A program made the position numbers and the translations under genes. The notes beneath the pieces were generated by a model that saw nothing but the letters and a program-made list of their open reading frames with translations, had not been told where the DNA came from and searched no databases. A DNA stretch of 64,000 nt from Lachnospiraceae bacterium (GTDB taxonomy: Bacteria > Bacillota > Clostridia > Lachnospirales > Lachnospiraceae): assembly GCA_024695145.1 (NCBI GenBank), contig JAILIS010000025.1, positions 62,001 to 126,000 on the forward strand. Direction: 5' to 3'. Each line of letters opens with the position of its first letter. The first letter of the stretch is position 1. Below, in pieces: positions 24,349-33,789 of the stretch.

Positions 24349-25193
24349 TGCCTATCCAGTGGTATCCGGGTCACATGACAAAGGCAAAAAGGATGATGCA
24401 GGAGGATATCCGCCTCATCGATCTTGTCATAGAACTTCTTGATGCCAGGATACCCCGTTCATCCCGCAATCCTGATATAGATGAACTTGCAAAAGGAAAA
24501 TCACGTCTTGTACTTCTGAACAAATCCGATCTGTCAGATCCCGAGATCAACGAAAAATGGTATCAGTATTTCAAACAGAAAGGTTTTGTAACTCTTCTTA
24601 CGGACTCCAAAAACCGCAAAGGCTTCGGGCCGATACATGCGGCTGTAGAGGAGGCATGTGCCGAAAAACTGATGCGTGACCGGAAAAAGGGTATAACGGG
24701 AAGACCCGTAAGAGCGATGGTCGTAGGGATCCCGAATGTCGGAAAATCAACCTTTATAAATTCACTGTGTAAAAAGGCAAGCGCCAAAACCGGAAACAGG
24801 CCCGGAGTCACAAAAGGAAAACAATGGATCAGGCTTGATAAGAGTGTGGAGCTACTTGATACTCCCGGTATTCTCTGGCCGAAGTTTGAGGATGAGAAGA
24901 CAGGGATCAACCTGGCGCTTATCGGATCCATAAGCGATCAGATAATAGACGAGGGTGAACTTGCCGCGATGCTTATAGACCATATCCGGAAACATTCGCC
25001 CGGTATCATGGCCGGCAGATATGAGATTGATGAAAATGATGAAACGGCAGCCATATTTGACGCTATAGCTTTAAAAAGAGGCTGTATCAAAAAAGGCGGA
25101 CTGCCAGATTATGATAAAGCGGCTCACATTATCCTTGATGATCTGAGATCCGGAAAGCTCGGAAGGATATCACTTGAAGAGCCGGAGCAGTAA
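24345..25193 (+). CDS. rbgA: Ribosome biogenesis GTPase RbgA (YlqF)
   Basis: A 282-residue circularly permuted GTPase essential for late 50S assembly in B. subtilis. The motif order is permuted as expected: G4 LNKSDL near residue 64, then G1 GIPNVGKST, G2-region NRPGVTKGKQW and G3 DTPG. The start MPIQWYPGHMTKAKRMM is typical. Two adjacent ATGs (24345 and 24348) are possible; the first overlaps the lepB stop by four bases. It sits between two signal peptidase genes, as in several Clostridia. Confidence 0.96.
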   Translation: MMPIQWYPGHMTKAKRMMQEDIRLIDLVIELLDARIPRSSRNPDIDELAKGKSRLVLLNKSDLSDPEINEKWYQYFKQKGFVTLLTDSKNRKGFGPIHAAVEEACAEKLMRDRKKGITGRPVRAMVVGIPNVGKSTFINSLCKKASAKTGNRPGVTKGKQWIRLDKSVELLDTPGILWPKFEDEKTGINLALIGSISDQIIDEGELAAMLIDHIRKHSPGIMAGRYEIDENDETAAIFDAIALKRGCIKKGGLPDYDKAAHIILDDLRSGKLGRISLEEPEQ

Positions 25194-25214
25194 AAGGAGA
25201 GCTGTTTATTTTTT

Positions 25215-25763
25215 ATGGAAAAGAAAAACAAGAAGAGATCAGGCGGAATCGCCGTCGGCATACTTAAGATCGGACTTTTTGTACTTGCGGTTCTGATAGT
25301 TTCGTTTATATTGTCCGAATATGTCGTTGAGCGGGCAAGGGTCACCAACCATTCCATGGAGAGTACGCTGGAAAGTGACGACGGTATTCTTATCGATAAG
25401 ATCACTTACAGGTTCCGTGAACCCGAAAGATTTGATATTATAGTATTTAAGCAGACGGGGACCGGTGAAGAACTGGTCAAACGCGTTATAGGACTTCCGT
25501 TCGAGACGGTACAGATCGTTGACGGGAAGTTTCTGATAGACGGGGAGCCGATCGATGATGTCAAAGGAGTCGATGCACCCGAATATGCCGGGCTTGCTCA
25601 GTCGCCCGTTGAGCTTTCGGCAGGTGAGTATTTTGTCGTGGGTGATAACAGAGAAGAGAGTATCGATTCAAGATACGAGCAGGTCGGAATCGTTACATCA
25701 ACAAGGATAACAGGCAGAGTCTTTATGAGGATCATCCCGTTTTCGAAGATACGCTTTTTCTGA
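25215..25763 (+). CDS. lepB: Signal peptidase I (second copy)
   Basis: A 182-residue signal peptidase with a single membrane anchor at about residues 13-36. The catalytic serine is Ser47 in TNHSMESTLESDD and the lysine is Lys89 in ELVKRVIGLPF. The conserved GDN box is VVGDNREESIDSR. It differs clearly from the first copy, with Ser-Thr in place of the Pro-Thr after SME, so it is a paralogue rather than a recent duplicate and may have its own substrates. Both copies keep the catalytic dyad. An AAAAGGAG site precedes the ATG. Confidence 0.93.
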   Translation: MEKKNKKRSGGIAVGILKIGLFVLAVLIVSFILSEYVVERARVTNHSMESTLESDDGILIDKITYRFREPERFDIIVFKQTGTGEELVKRVIGLPFETVQIVDGKFLIDGEPIDDVKGVDAPEYAGLAQSPVELSAGEYFVVGDNREESIDSRYEQVGIVTSTRITGRVFMRIIPFSKIRFF

Positions 25764-25787
25764 ACGGCCAAACAAGTGGTTTTTATT

Positions 25788-26546
25788 ATGATGAAAAGTA
25801 TTTCCGATATTAAAACTGAATTTAATGATCTGCAAAACGGCGAATATGATGATTTTATACGCAGGTATTCATCGGATGACAGAAGCGGTGTTATCCAACT
25901 GGTCCAAAGAGCTCAAAAAGCCATAGAGAAAAATAACGCAGAGATCAAAAGAACGGAACTTATGTTATCTTACGAAAGAAAATACAGCAGTTATTCGTTC
26001 ATCTGCGGTATAGATGAGGCAGGACGGGGGCCGTTGGCCGGACCGGTTGTTGCAGGGGCTGTGATCCTTCCGAAAGATGATATGATACTCGGACTGAATG
26101 ATTCAAAACAGCTGTCCCCCAAAAAACGAAGCGAACTGTTTGATATAATATATGAACGCGCTCAGGCCGTAGGAGTCGGTATAGCGGATCATAAACGCAT
26201 AGATGAGATAAATATTTTGCAGGCCACGTACGAAGCCATGCGCGAGGCCATTATGAAACTCGGGAAAAAACCCGATATATTATTAAATGATGCCGTTACG
26301 ATACCCGGTATTGACGTTACCCAGATCCCGATCATAAAAGGTGATTCCAAAAGCTGTTCCATAGCTGCGGCAAGCATAATCGCAAAAGTGACCAGGGACA
26401 GGATCATGGAAGAAATGGATCTGAAGTACCCCGGATACGGCTTCGCAAAAAACAAAGGTTACGGATCGGCAGATCATATAGAATCCATTAAGAAGATCGG
26501 TCCGTGCCCGATACACAGGAGATCGTTTATCGGAAACTTTATCTGA
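25788..26546 (+). CDS. rnhB: Ribonuclease HII
   Basis: A 252-residue endonuclease that cuts the RNA strand of RNA-DNA hybrids and removes misincorporated ribonucleotides. The active-site strand CGIDEAGRGPLAGPVVAGAV carries the first Asp-Glu, and LNDSKQLSPKKR is a substrate-binding loop. An amino-terminal helical extension of about 60 residues precedes the catalytic domain, as in B. subtilis RnhB. Start choice among GTG 25776, ATG 25788 and ATG 25791 is uncertain; AAGTGG gives suitable spacing to 25788. The position after rbgA is conserved in Firmicutes. Confidence 0.94.
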   Translation: MMKSISDIKTEFNDLQNGEYDDFIRRYSSDDRSGVIQLVQRAQKAIEKNNAEIKRTELMLSYERKYSSYSFICGIDEAGRGPLAGPVVAGAVILPKDDMILGLNDSKQLSPKKRSELFDIIYERAQAVGVGIADHKRIDEINILQATYEAMREAIMKLGKKPDILLNDAVTIPGIDVTQIPIIKGDSKSCSIAAASIIAKVTRDRIMEEMDLKYPGYGFAKNKGYGSADHIESIKKIGPCPIHRRSFIGNFI

Positions 26547-26563
26547 CTTATAAAGGATATCAT

Positions 26564-28636
26564 ATGGCCATATCCATTGACTCATTATCAAACAGTGACT
26601 ATAACAGGATAGGGAACACCCAGAGTACCGATGCAGCCGGAACTTCCGGCAGAGCCGCTTCGCGCCAGGCATCGGGAGGAGAACTTGTCGGCGGATCAAC
26701 GATAAGCGGTCAGATCATAGAAAAAGAGGGTGACCAGGTCACTATCAGACTTGCAAATGATTCCACCATCTCAGCCAGACTTCAGGGTAATGCGGATATT
26801 GAAGTCGGAATGCGGCTGACTTTTGAGGTTGCAAAGGGCGCTAACGATCAGACTGCGCTGAGGCCTCTGTTTTCCAATCTGGCAGGTAACAATGCTGCCA
26901 TGTCTGCCCTTCGGGCGGCGGGACTTCCAATCAACAATACCACATTGACGATGACAGACAGAATGATGACTGAGAGTATGCCTGTCAACAAAAATGCGCT
27001 GGTTGATATGTTCAGGAACGTATCATCTCATTCAAACGTCTCGCCGGAATCCATCGTCCAGATGACTAAACTGAACATGCCGCTTACGGAATCAAATGTC
27101 ATCCAATTTGATAACTACCGTAATTTTCAGCACCAGATCACAGGAGACCTTCAAAATGTCTCTGATGGGATAGCGGATATATTCAATGAAGCCGTTGTTA
27201 ATTCAAAAACAGATGTTATTAAAGAAGTCCTGGATCTTATAGATACATCGAGTCTTGAGACAATAACGGTATCAAAAGAAGGAGATGCTGCAGCGACAGC
27301 TGCCGGTGCCGGTCCTTCGGGTGAAGCTGTGCCCGCTTCGGGATCAGAGACCGTAAACGTCGAAGCACGGCTTGCCGCTGCAGATACCCGGATACTTGCA
27401 CAGGACGGGACGGCCGCAGGTGCCGATTCTGCCGGACAGCCGCTTTCTTCTGACGGAGCAAATGTCATCACACAGGAAGCGGTCTATAATCCGGAATTGT
27501 CCCTTACCGCGGGTGAACAGCTGTCACTTTCATCGGATCTCCAGAACATACTTATTCTTGCCGGAGAGAGTGCCGATATACATGAACCTTTGGATCCTTC
27601 ACAAATCATGACGGCTGTCAAGGAACTCGTCAACGAGTATCCGCCGGAAGTCACGCAGATAGAGGATGCACAGCTCGGTGCATATTCGGAGGAGGAATAT
27701 GAGGCGGCAGATGAAGCGAATGCGAATGACGCTGCCAGGGCTGATATTGCAGCTCTGAAAGGAAATGATACGACGCAGCCGTCCGGAACTGGCCGGCCGT
27801 CAGAAGCAGCCCGGCCGTCAGAAACGGCCCGGACGGGAGCAAATATAAATAACAGCAGTTTGCCGGATCTGAATGCAGGCGTCAGGAATGCTGCCGATAC
27901 TGCCAGGGCAGCAGCCTCGGCGATACTTGATAAAGATACCGATCCCGAAGCCGCAAAAAGCACGATATCCAAAAAGCTCGGCGAGCTTCTCAGATCGGAC
28001 GGATTTACAAAGCTCGTAAGGGACTCCGTAAAGTCTCAGATGTCGATAAAACCACAGGATGTTGCCGAGAACGGAAAGATAGAAGAACTGTATGACAGGA
28101 TCAGGAGAACTACGGCAAAAGTGAGCGATCTTATGGAGAATTTAGGAAGAGCAGATTCGCCTGTTGCAAGCTCCGCCGCAGCTCTTTCCGACAATGTCAG
28201 CTTCATGAACCAGCTCAATGAATTTGTCAACTATATCCAGCTGCCGCTCAAGATGGCCGGAGAAGATGCGAACGGTGAGCTCTATGTGTATACAAACAGG
28301 AAAAATCTTGCCGACCGTGACGGAAACTATTCGGCGCTTCTGCACCTGGATATGGAGCATCTCGGCCCCATGGATGTATATGTCACCATGCGGGACCATA
28401 CGAAAGTGTCTACGAATTTCTATCTTGAGAGCGAGGAAGTGCTTGATTTTATCGAATCCCACATAGACCTTTTGACAAAAAGGCTTACCGAAAAGGGATA
28501 TAATACGAGTACGCATGTTACAAAACGTGAGGCCGGAGAGACTATCGGGCCTATAGCGGATGAATTCACAAAAGAGGACGCCAATTCCAGAACACCGGTT
28601 ATTGTTTCGCAGATGAGATTTGATGTCAGGGCTTGA
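26564..28636 (+). CDS. FliK-like (flagellar hook-length control type) protein at the ylqG position
   Basis: A 690-residue protein with a low-complexity Ala/Ser/Thr-rich centre, including RPSEAARPSETARTG repeats near residue 410. Its C-terminal domain (about 555-660) has GELYVYTNRKNL, LLHLDMEHLGPMDVYVTM and HVTKREAG, resembling the Flg_hook domain of FliK. In B. subtilis, ylqG and ylqH occupy the same place after rnhB, and ylqH is FlhB-C-like, as is the next gene here. The likely role is as a secretion-related ruler or regulator, but no flagellar gene is nearby. ATG 26564 is chosen for AAAGGA six bases upstream; the frame extends further into rnhB. Confidence 0.75.
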   Translation: MAISIDSLSNSDYNRIGNTQSTDAAGTSGRAASRQASGGELVGGSTISGQIIEKEGDQVTIRLANDSTISARLQGNADIEVGMRLTFEVAKGANDQTALRPLFSNLAGNNAAMSALRAAGLPINNTTLTMTDRMMTESMPVNKNALVDMFRNVSSHSNVSPESIVQMTKLNMPLTESNVIQFDNYRNFQHQITGDLQNVSDGIADIFNEAVVNSKTDVIKEVLDLIDTSSLETITVSKEGDAAATAAGAGPSGEAVPASGSETVNVEARLAAADTRILAQDGTAAGADSAGQPLSSDGANVITQEAVYNPELSLTAGEQLSLSSDLQNILILAGESADIHEPLDPSQIMTAVKELVNEYPPEVTQIEDAQLGAYSEEEYEAADEANANDAARADIAALKGNDTTQPSGTGRPSEAARPSETARTGANINNSSLPDLNAGVRNAADTARAAASAILDKDTDPEAAKSTISKKLGELLRSDGFTKLVRDSVKSQMSIKPQDVAENGKIEELYDRIRRTTAKVSDLMENLGRADSPVASSAAALSDNVSFMNQLNEFVNYIQLPLKMAGEDANGELYVYTNRKNLADRDGNYSALLHLDMEHLGPMDVYVTMRDHTKVSTNFYLESEEVLDFIESHIDLLTKRLTEKGYNTSTHVTKREAGETIGPIADEFTKEDANSRTPVIVSQMRFDVRA

Positions 28637-28637
28637 T

Positions 28638-28925
28638 ATGGCAGAAGAAGAGAAGAAGAAAATCAAACAGGCGGTAGCCCTTGAATATGATCCGAATGAT
28701 CTTGCACCGAAGATCGTTGCCACAGGCCGCGGACGGATCGCGGAACGCATCATTGAACAGGCAAAAGAGAACGATGTTCCGATCCATGAGGACGAGAAGC
28801 TTGCGGGAACGCTGTCAAAGCTCGATATCGGCGAATACATCCCTCCGGAACTGTATGAGGTTGTGGCTGAGATACTGGTATTTGTCGACAATATGGAAAA
28901 GATCAGAGGAAAACTCGGTACCTGA
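28638..28925 (+). CDS. Stand-alone FlhB C-terminal-like protein (EscU/YscU/HrcU family, YlqH)
   Basis: A 95-residue soluble protein matching only the cytoplasmic part of the type III export switch FlhB. VALEYDPNDLAPKIVATGRG, then ENDVPIHEDEKLAGTL and IPPELYEVVAEILVFV follow the FlhB-CC pattern. The membrane domain and the NPTH self-cleavage motif are absent. Such proteins (YlqH, also called FhlX) can partly replace FlhB-CC in some bacteria. ATG 28638 starts two bases after the upstream stop. Its own stop overlaps yraN (TGATG). Pairing with a FliK-like protein mirrors the functional FliK-FlhB pair. Confidence 0.88.
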   Translation: MAEEEKKKIKQAVALEYDPNDLAPKIVATGRGRIAERIIEQAKENDVPIHEDEKLAGTLSKLDIGEYIPPELYEVVAEILVFVDNMEKIRGKLGT

Positions 28926-29278
28926 TGAACAAAAGAAAAGTCGGATTCAAAAAAGAAGATGAGGCGGCACGGTTTCTTACGGAGTGCGGACTTGAAATAC
29001 TGGAACTGAACTTTTCAAACAGATTCGGGGAGATAGATCTGATCGCAAAAGATGAAGACTTCATTGTCTTCGTGGAGGTCAAGTACAGAAAAAATCCCGT
29101 GCTCGGTCATCCCGAGGAGGCGGTTGGCATATCAAAAGCAAGAACCATATCAAAAGTCGCCGATCATTACCGGCTGTACAGAAAACTTTCCGCAGATACT
29201 AAATTCAGATTCGATGTCGTTGCGATAGAAGGAGAACAGATACGGTGGCACCGGAACGCTTTTTCGTATATGGGATGA
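28925..29278 (+). CDS. yraN: YraN family (UPF0102) nuclease-like protein
   Basis: A 117-residue protein of the restriction-endonuclease-like fold. The conserved core NRFGEIDLIAKDEDFIVFVE followed by VKYRKN contains the Glu, Asp and Glu-x-Lys of the PD-(D/E)xK type. The biochemical role is not established; family members appear next to rnhB in many genomes, hinting at nucleic acid maintenance. It is coupled to the preceding gene by one-base overlap. Its stop lies three bases from the stop of the convergent PRPP synthetase gene. Confidence 0.92.
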   Translation: MNKRKVGFKKEDEAARFLTECGLEILELNFSNRFGEIDLIAKDEDFIVFVEVKYRKNPVLGHPEEAVGISKARTISKVADHYRLYRKLSADTKFRFDVVAIEGEQIRWHRNAFSYMG

Positions 29279-29281
29279 GCG

Positions 29282-30487
29282 TTATGCGTTGTCATCTGCC
29301 GTATATTCGGAGCCGATCCTCTGGTTGTAACGCCTCAGCACATCCTGGATCTTCTCGGTGTTGGTGTGGACCTTGGACATTGCTATGTCGTGGTTCATAT
29401 AGTCAACGACCGTTGCAAGAAATTCACTCATATCGGCTTCTATAAAGTAAGGTCTTGTATTGATCTGGGGATCGTGATAGCACAGGTTCGTGCAGATTAT
29501 CTTGTCAAAAACGCAGTTATCATAAGCTTTGTCAAACAGATCGATACCTTCGGTAAACAGGCCGAATGTACAGCAGATGTATACACGCTTGGCGTTCATT
29601 GATTTCAACTGTCTTGCGGTATCTATAATGCTGCCGCCGGTGCTTATCATGTCGTCTATTATAATGACATCCTTACCGTCGATCTCATCACCGAGGAACT
29701 CATGAGCCACGATAGGATTCTTGCCGTTGATGACTTTTGTATAGTCACGGCGTTTGTAGAACATTCCCGTATCAACACCGAGTACTCCGGCAAAGTATAC
29801 GGCACGATCCAATGCACCCTCATCCGGGCTGATGACTACCAGATGATCCTTGTCTATTATGAGATCGCGTTCGTAGTGGATAAGACTCGATATGAATTCA
29901 TACGGTGTCGTGAAGTTGTCGAATCCGCAAAGCGGAGTGGAATTCTGGACTTTGGGATCATGTGCGTCAAATGTTATTATGTCGTTGACCCCCATATTGG
30001 AAAGCTCTGCAAGAGCCATTGCGCAGTCAAGCGATTCCCTAAGAGCACGTTTGTGCTGGCGGGATTCGTATAAAAACGGCATAACTACTGTTATTCTGTG
30101 AGCTTTTCCGGCGATCGCCATTATGATACGTTTAACATCCATAAATATGTCGTCGGGTGACATATGGTGTATAAAACCGTTTACGGTAAAAGAATTGCTG
30201 TGGTTACATACATCGGCGAGAATGAAGATGTCCCGGCCTCTTGCCGTATCCCGAAGAAGTGCCTTGCCTTCACCGGTGCCGAATCTTGACCATTCGCAGT
30301 CAAGGATGTACGAATCCTTTTCATATTCGAAGAACACGCCGGAATCCCTGTGCTTAAGGTTCTGGTGCCTGCGGTATTCCGCCAGCTTACGGTCAACCGA
30401 TGTTCCGAGATCGATGCAGCTTTTGTGGACGATCAGACCAAGCGGAGCCACCGGCCTGATATCTTCGATGTTAATATGTTCAGCCAT
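29282..30487 (-). CDS. prs: Ribose-phosphate pyrophosphokinase, long divergent form
   Basis: The enzyme makes PRPP from ribose 5-phosphate and ATP for nucleotide, histidine, tryptophan and NAD synthesis. The PRPP-binding loop is DVIIIDDMISTGGS, the ATP/metal region is DAHDPKVQN, and the catalytic flexible region includes MFYKRRDYTKV. At 401 residues it is some 80 longer than the usual ~315, with an extended amino end before RFGTGEGKALL, which aligns with the usual RFSDGE motif, and a longer tail. I recall similar long forms in Lachnospiraceae. AAAGGAAG precedes the ATG. It is convergent with yraN and divergent from gltX. Confidence 0.88.
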   Translation of the reverse strand: MAEHINIEDIRPVAPLGLIVHKSCIDLGTSVDRKLAEYRRHQNLKHRDSGVFFEYEKDSYILDCEWSRFGTGEGKALLRDTARGRDIFILADVCNHSNSFTVNGFIHHMSPDDIFMDVKRIIMAIAGKAHRITVVMPFLYESRQHKRALRESLDCAMALAELSNMGVNDIITFDAHDPKVQNSTPLCGFDNFTTPYEFISSLIHYERDLIIDKDHLVVISPDEGALDRAVYFAGVLGVDTGMFYKRRDYTKVINGKNPIVAHEFLGDEIDGKDVIIIDDMISTGGSIIDTARQLKSMNAKRVYICCTFGLFTEGIDLFDKAYDNCVFDKIICTNLCYHDPQINTRPYFIEADMSEFLATVVDYMNHDIAMSKVHTNTEKIQDVLRRYNQRIGSEYTADDNA

Positions 30488-30514
30488 GGATCATACTTCC
30501 TTTGATTAAGGTTC

Positions 30515-30543
30515 ATTTGAATGGTGCTACATTAGTTTAACAA
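30515..30543 (-). promoter_or_regulatory. Possible prs promoter
   Basis: On the minus strand TTGTTA (30543-30538) and TCAAAT (30520-30515) are spaced by 17 bases, upstream of the prs start. Both hexamers are imperfect. Confidence 0.35.
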
Positions 30544-30562
30544 TATCCGCAGGGATTTTCCA

Positions 30563-30592
30563 CTGTTAATTTTCCGAAAATCGTACTATAAT
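30563..30592 (+). promoter_or_regulatory. Possible gltX promoter
   Basis: A perfect TATAAT at 30587-30592 is preceded by a poor -35 (CTGTTA, 18-base spacing). The 154-base divergent region between prs and gltX shows no tRNA-like leader or T-box, even though gltX is an aminoacyl-tRNA synthetase gene. Confidence 0.4.
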
Positions 30593-30641
30593 ATTTCGGT
30601 ATTTTGTCAAATGATATGTGTAAAAGGAGCGTAAAACGAAT

Positions 30642-32090
30642 ATGTCAGAGGTAAGAACAAGATTTGCCCCGAGTCCCACGGGCAGGATGCATGTCGGAAA
30701 TCTGCGCACGGCTTTATATGCCTATCTTATAGCAAAGCATGAAAACGGCCGGTTTTTACTGAGGATCGAAGACACGGATCAGGAACGATATGTGGACGGA
30801 GCGGTTGACATAATATATAGGACTCTGGAGAAGACGGGTCTGATACATGATGAGGGACCCGATAAAGACGGAGGATGCGGACCGTATGTTCAGAGCGAGC
30901 GCCAGGCATCGGGGATATATCTGAAATATGCCAAACAGCTCGTCAAGGAAAAAAAGGCATACTACTGTTTCTGCACAAAGGAAAGGCTTGAAGGTCTTAC
31001 AAAAAAGGTCGGCGATAAGGAGATCAACGTCTATGATAAGCACTGTCTGTCCCTGTCCGAAGAGGAGGTCCAGGAAAAGCTTGACGCGAATGTTCCTTAC
31101 GTTATCAGGCAGAACAATCCCGATACCGGAACAACTTCTTTTCATGATGAGATCTACGGTGATATCAGTGTGGACAATGCCGAACTCGACGATATGATAC
31201 TGATAAAATCAGACGGCTATCCGACATACAATTTCGCAAATGTCGTTGACGATCATCTCATGGGGATCACTCATGTGGTAAGAGGAAATGAATATCTGTC
31301 GTCCACGCCCAAATACAACAGACTTTATGAAGCTTTCGGATGGGATATCCCCGTCTATGTCCACTGCCCGCTGATCACGGACGAGGAACACAAAAAGCTT
31401 TCGAAAAGATGCGGACATTCATCATACGAGGATCTGATAGAGGCCGGATTTGTGTCCGAGGCGGTTGTAAATTTCGTCGCACTTCTCGGATGGTCGCCGG
31501 AAGACAATAACGAGATAATGAGCCTTGATGAGCTCATCGCGAAGTTTGATTATACCAAAATGAGCAAATCGCCTGCCGTATTTGACTATACAAAGCTCAA
31601 ATGGATGAACGGAGAATACTTAAAAGCCATGGATCCCGACAGGTTTTATGAGATGGCACTGCCATATCTTAAAGAGACGATAACGAAGGATTATGACCTT
31701 AAGAAGATCGCGGCCATGGTAAAGACAAGGATCGAAGTATTCCCCGATATTAAGGATCATGTTGATTTCTTTGAGCAGGTTCCGGAATATGATATCTCCA
31801 TGTATACACACAAGAAGATGAAAACGGATCCGGTATCTTCGCTGCAGCTGTTGACCGATGTCCTTCCGCTGCTGGAGGAATGCGGAGATTATTCGAACGA
31901 CAGTCTGTTTGCTGTACTGTCTCATTTTGCCGCAAAGCATGAATACAAGACAGGTTTTGTCATGTGGCCGCTTCGGACGGCTCTGTCCGGTAAACAGACG
32001 ACTCCCGGCGGTGCCACCGAACTGATGGAGATACTCGGAAAGGATGAATCCCTTTCCCGTATCAGGGCAGCGATCGAAAAGCTGAAATAA
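30642..32090 (+). CDS. gltX: Glutamyl-tRNA synthetase
   Basis: A 482-residue class I synthetase that charges tRNA(Glu), and in many Gram-positives also tRNA(Gln). The HIGH-type motif is [17 protein letters not shown] near residue 10, and the KMSKS equivalent is HKKLSKRCG near residue 250. The C-terminal anticodon-binding region is complete. AAAAGGAG lies about eleven bases before the ATG. The helicase gene follows nine bases after its stop, so the two are probably cotranscribed. Confidence 0.97.
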   Translation: MSEVRTRFAPSPTGRMHVGNLRTALYAYLIAKHENGRFLLRIEDTDQERYVDGAVDIIYRTLEKTGLIHDEGPDKDGGCGPYVQSERQASGIYLKYAKQLVKEKKAYYCFCTKERLEGLTKKVGDKEINVYDKHCLSLSEEEVQEKLDANVPYVIRQNNPDTGTTSFHDEIYGDISVDNAELDDMILIKSDGYPTYNFANVVDDHLMGITHVVRGNEYLSSTPKYNRLYEAFGWDIPVYVHCPLITDEEHKKLSKRCGHSSYEDLIEAGFVSEAVVNFVALLGWSPEDNNEIMSLDELIAKFDYTKMSKSPAVFDYTKLKWMNGEYLKAMDPDRFYEMALPYLKETITKDYDLKKIAAMVKTRIEVFPDIKDHVDFFEQVPEYDISMYTHKKMKTDPVSSLQLLTDVLPLLEECGDYSNDSLFAVLSHFAAKHEYKTGFVMWPLRTALSGKQTTPGGATELMEILGKDESLSRIRAAIEKLK

Positions 32091-32098
32091 GGAGACAT

Positions 32099-33787
32099 AT
32101 GAAACTGAACAAAGAACAGTATGTGGCCGCACATCATGTGAACGGCCCCATGCTTGTTCTGGCGGGACCGGGCAGCGGCAAGACACATCTTCTTGTCGAA
32201 AGGATCCGGCTGATGATCGAGGAAAAGCATATCCCACCCGATAATATACTTGTCATCACTTTTTCGAAAAAAGCCGCCCGCCAGATGCAGGCAAGATTTG
32301 CCGGGCGTGTCGAAGGCAATATCTATCCCGTGACATTCGGGACATTTCACGCGGTATTCTATCACATACTTCAGGAATACGATCCAAACGTTTTAAGACT
32401 CATAACGGAAGAAGAGAGAAGAGAGTTCATAGGGCTTTCTGTAAGATCGTGCGCTCTTTATTCGGAACTTTTTACGGATGATGACAATACGGATACCGTC
32501 ATAGAACTGATCGGTGCATTCAAGAACTTCGGAAAAGATATGTATGAACATAATGAATACGCGCGTGATATGACTGAAGGAGAAAGAGAGGAATTCGAAA
32601 AAATGATCACTGAATACGACAGAGTGTGCCGTAAAAACAATGTGATCGATTTTGACGACATGATCCTTTTGTGCGGAAAGCTTTTGTATAAACACGAGAG
32701 AGTGTTAAGAAAATGGCAGCAAAAGTACCGTTATATCCTTGTCGATGAATTCCAGGATATCAATGAGACGCAGTATAAGGTATTAAGACTTCTTGCGGGT
32801 GATGAGATGAATGTGTTCGCGGTGGGGGACGATGACCAGTCCATATATGCTTTTCGCGGAGCAAGGCCCGAACTTATGAAGAAGTTCCTGCATCAGTACA
32901 AAGGCTGCAGACAGGTCACGCTCACCATGAACTACAGATGCTGTGAGAACGTGATAGGAGCGGCGGATACACTGATAAGGCACAATGCCGACAGATTATC
33001 CCGCCCCATGCAGCGCCATCTTCCGTCAATGGCAGGAGGCCTTGTATATATCGTCAATTCCGAGAATACCGTATTGCAGGCGGCATTTGTATGTGACATG
33101 ATAAGTGATCTTTTAAGGCAGGGGCTGTACAGAGCCGATGATATAGCCGTATTGTACAGAAGCGGTCATTGCGCGTCCATGTTTATCCGTACGGCAAAAG
33201 AGTGCAGGATACCGCTCAATGTCACATCACAGGGAGAAGAGGTCCCGCTTGATGTGAGAATACATGAAGCATATAAAAGAGCGCATGAAAACAGAGCCTC
33301 AAGGGCTGACTATTTCCTTATCATGAACAACCCGGAGAGGGGGCTTTCAAGGGAGGCGCTTTGTCCCGATACGGGAGATTATATCGGTGATCTGATGTCA
33401 TATTACAGGGACGATCCCGAAAAACTTGAAAAAGTTAAAGAACTTAAAAGGACAGTAAGAGAGTATGATAAAGAGGCACCGGATGACATAAAAGAAAAAA
33501 AGAGCGGGGTCAGTGTTATGACCGCTCATGCGTCAAAAGGTCTCGAATTCGGATGTGTGTTCGTGATATCTTTACAGGAGGGCCTGTTCCCGCATCACAA
33601 GGGCATGACTGAAAGCGGGATATCCGAGGAAAGGAGACTTATGTATGTTGCGATGACCCGTGCAAAAGAGCGCCTTTATATGTGTACGGTAAGTACCGAA
33701 CACGGAAAGCGCCCTTCAAGATTTGCTGCCGAATCCGTAGAAAACATGAGATACATAGAAGATACGTTAAAGATCATCAGATCGTAA
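32099..33787 (+). CDS. Compact UvrD/PcrA-type superfamily 1 helicase
   Basis: A 562-residue 3'-5' DNA helicase. Motif I is LAGPGSGKTHLL (about residue 19), motif Ia TFSKKAARQM, motif II VDEFQDINETQ, motif III AVGDDDQSIYAFRGA, motif V VMTAHASKGLEF and motif VI RRLMYVAMTRAKER. All are intact, so ATPase and translocase activity are likely. It is well below the ~720-740 residues of PcrA/UvrD, so accessory subdomains are shortened. The full-length PcrA would have to be elsewhere. GGAGA precedes the ATG. Its stop lies two bases from the stop of the convergent DUF1292 gene. Confidence 0.88.
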   Translation: MKLNKEQYVAAHHVNGPMLVLAGPGSGKTHLLVERIRLMIEEKHIPPDNILVITFSKKAARQMQARFAGRVEGNIYPVTFGTFHAVFYHILQEYDPNVLRLITEEERREFIGLSVRSCALYSELFTDDDNTDTVIELIGAFKNFGKDMYEHNEYARDMTEGEREEFEKMITEYDRVCRKNNVIDFDDMILLCGKLLYKHERVLRKWQQKYRYILVDEFQDINETQYKVLRLLAGDEMNVFAVGDDDQSIYAFRGARPELMKKFLHQYKGCRQVTLTMNYRCCENVIGAADTLIRHNADRLSRPMQRHLPSMAGGLVYIVNSENTVLQAAFVCDMISDLLRQGLYRADDIAVLYRSGHCASMFIRTAKECRIPLNVTSQGEEVPLDVRIHEAYKRAHENRASRADYFLIMNNPERGLSREALCPDTGDYIGDLMSYYRDDPEKLEKVKELKRTVREYDKEAPDDIKEKKSGVSVMTAHASKGLEFGCVFVISLQEGLFPHHKGMTESGISEERRLMYVAMTRAKERLYMCTVSTEHGKRPSRFAAESVENMRYIEDTLKIIRS

Positions 33788-33789
33788 TA

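Noticed and set aside
30488..30641. Possible tRNA gene or T-box between prs and gltX
   Set aside because: No cloverleaf arms or T-box motif could be found; the region only holds divergent promoter-like elements.
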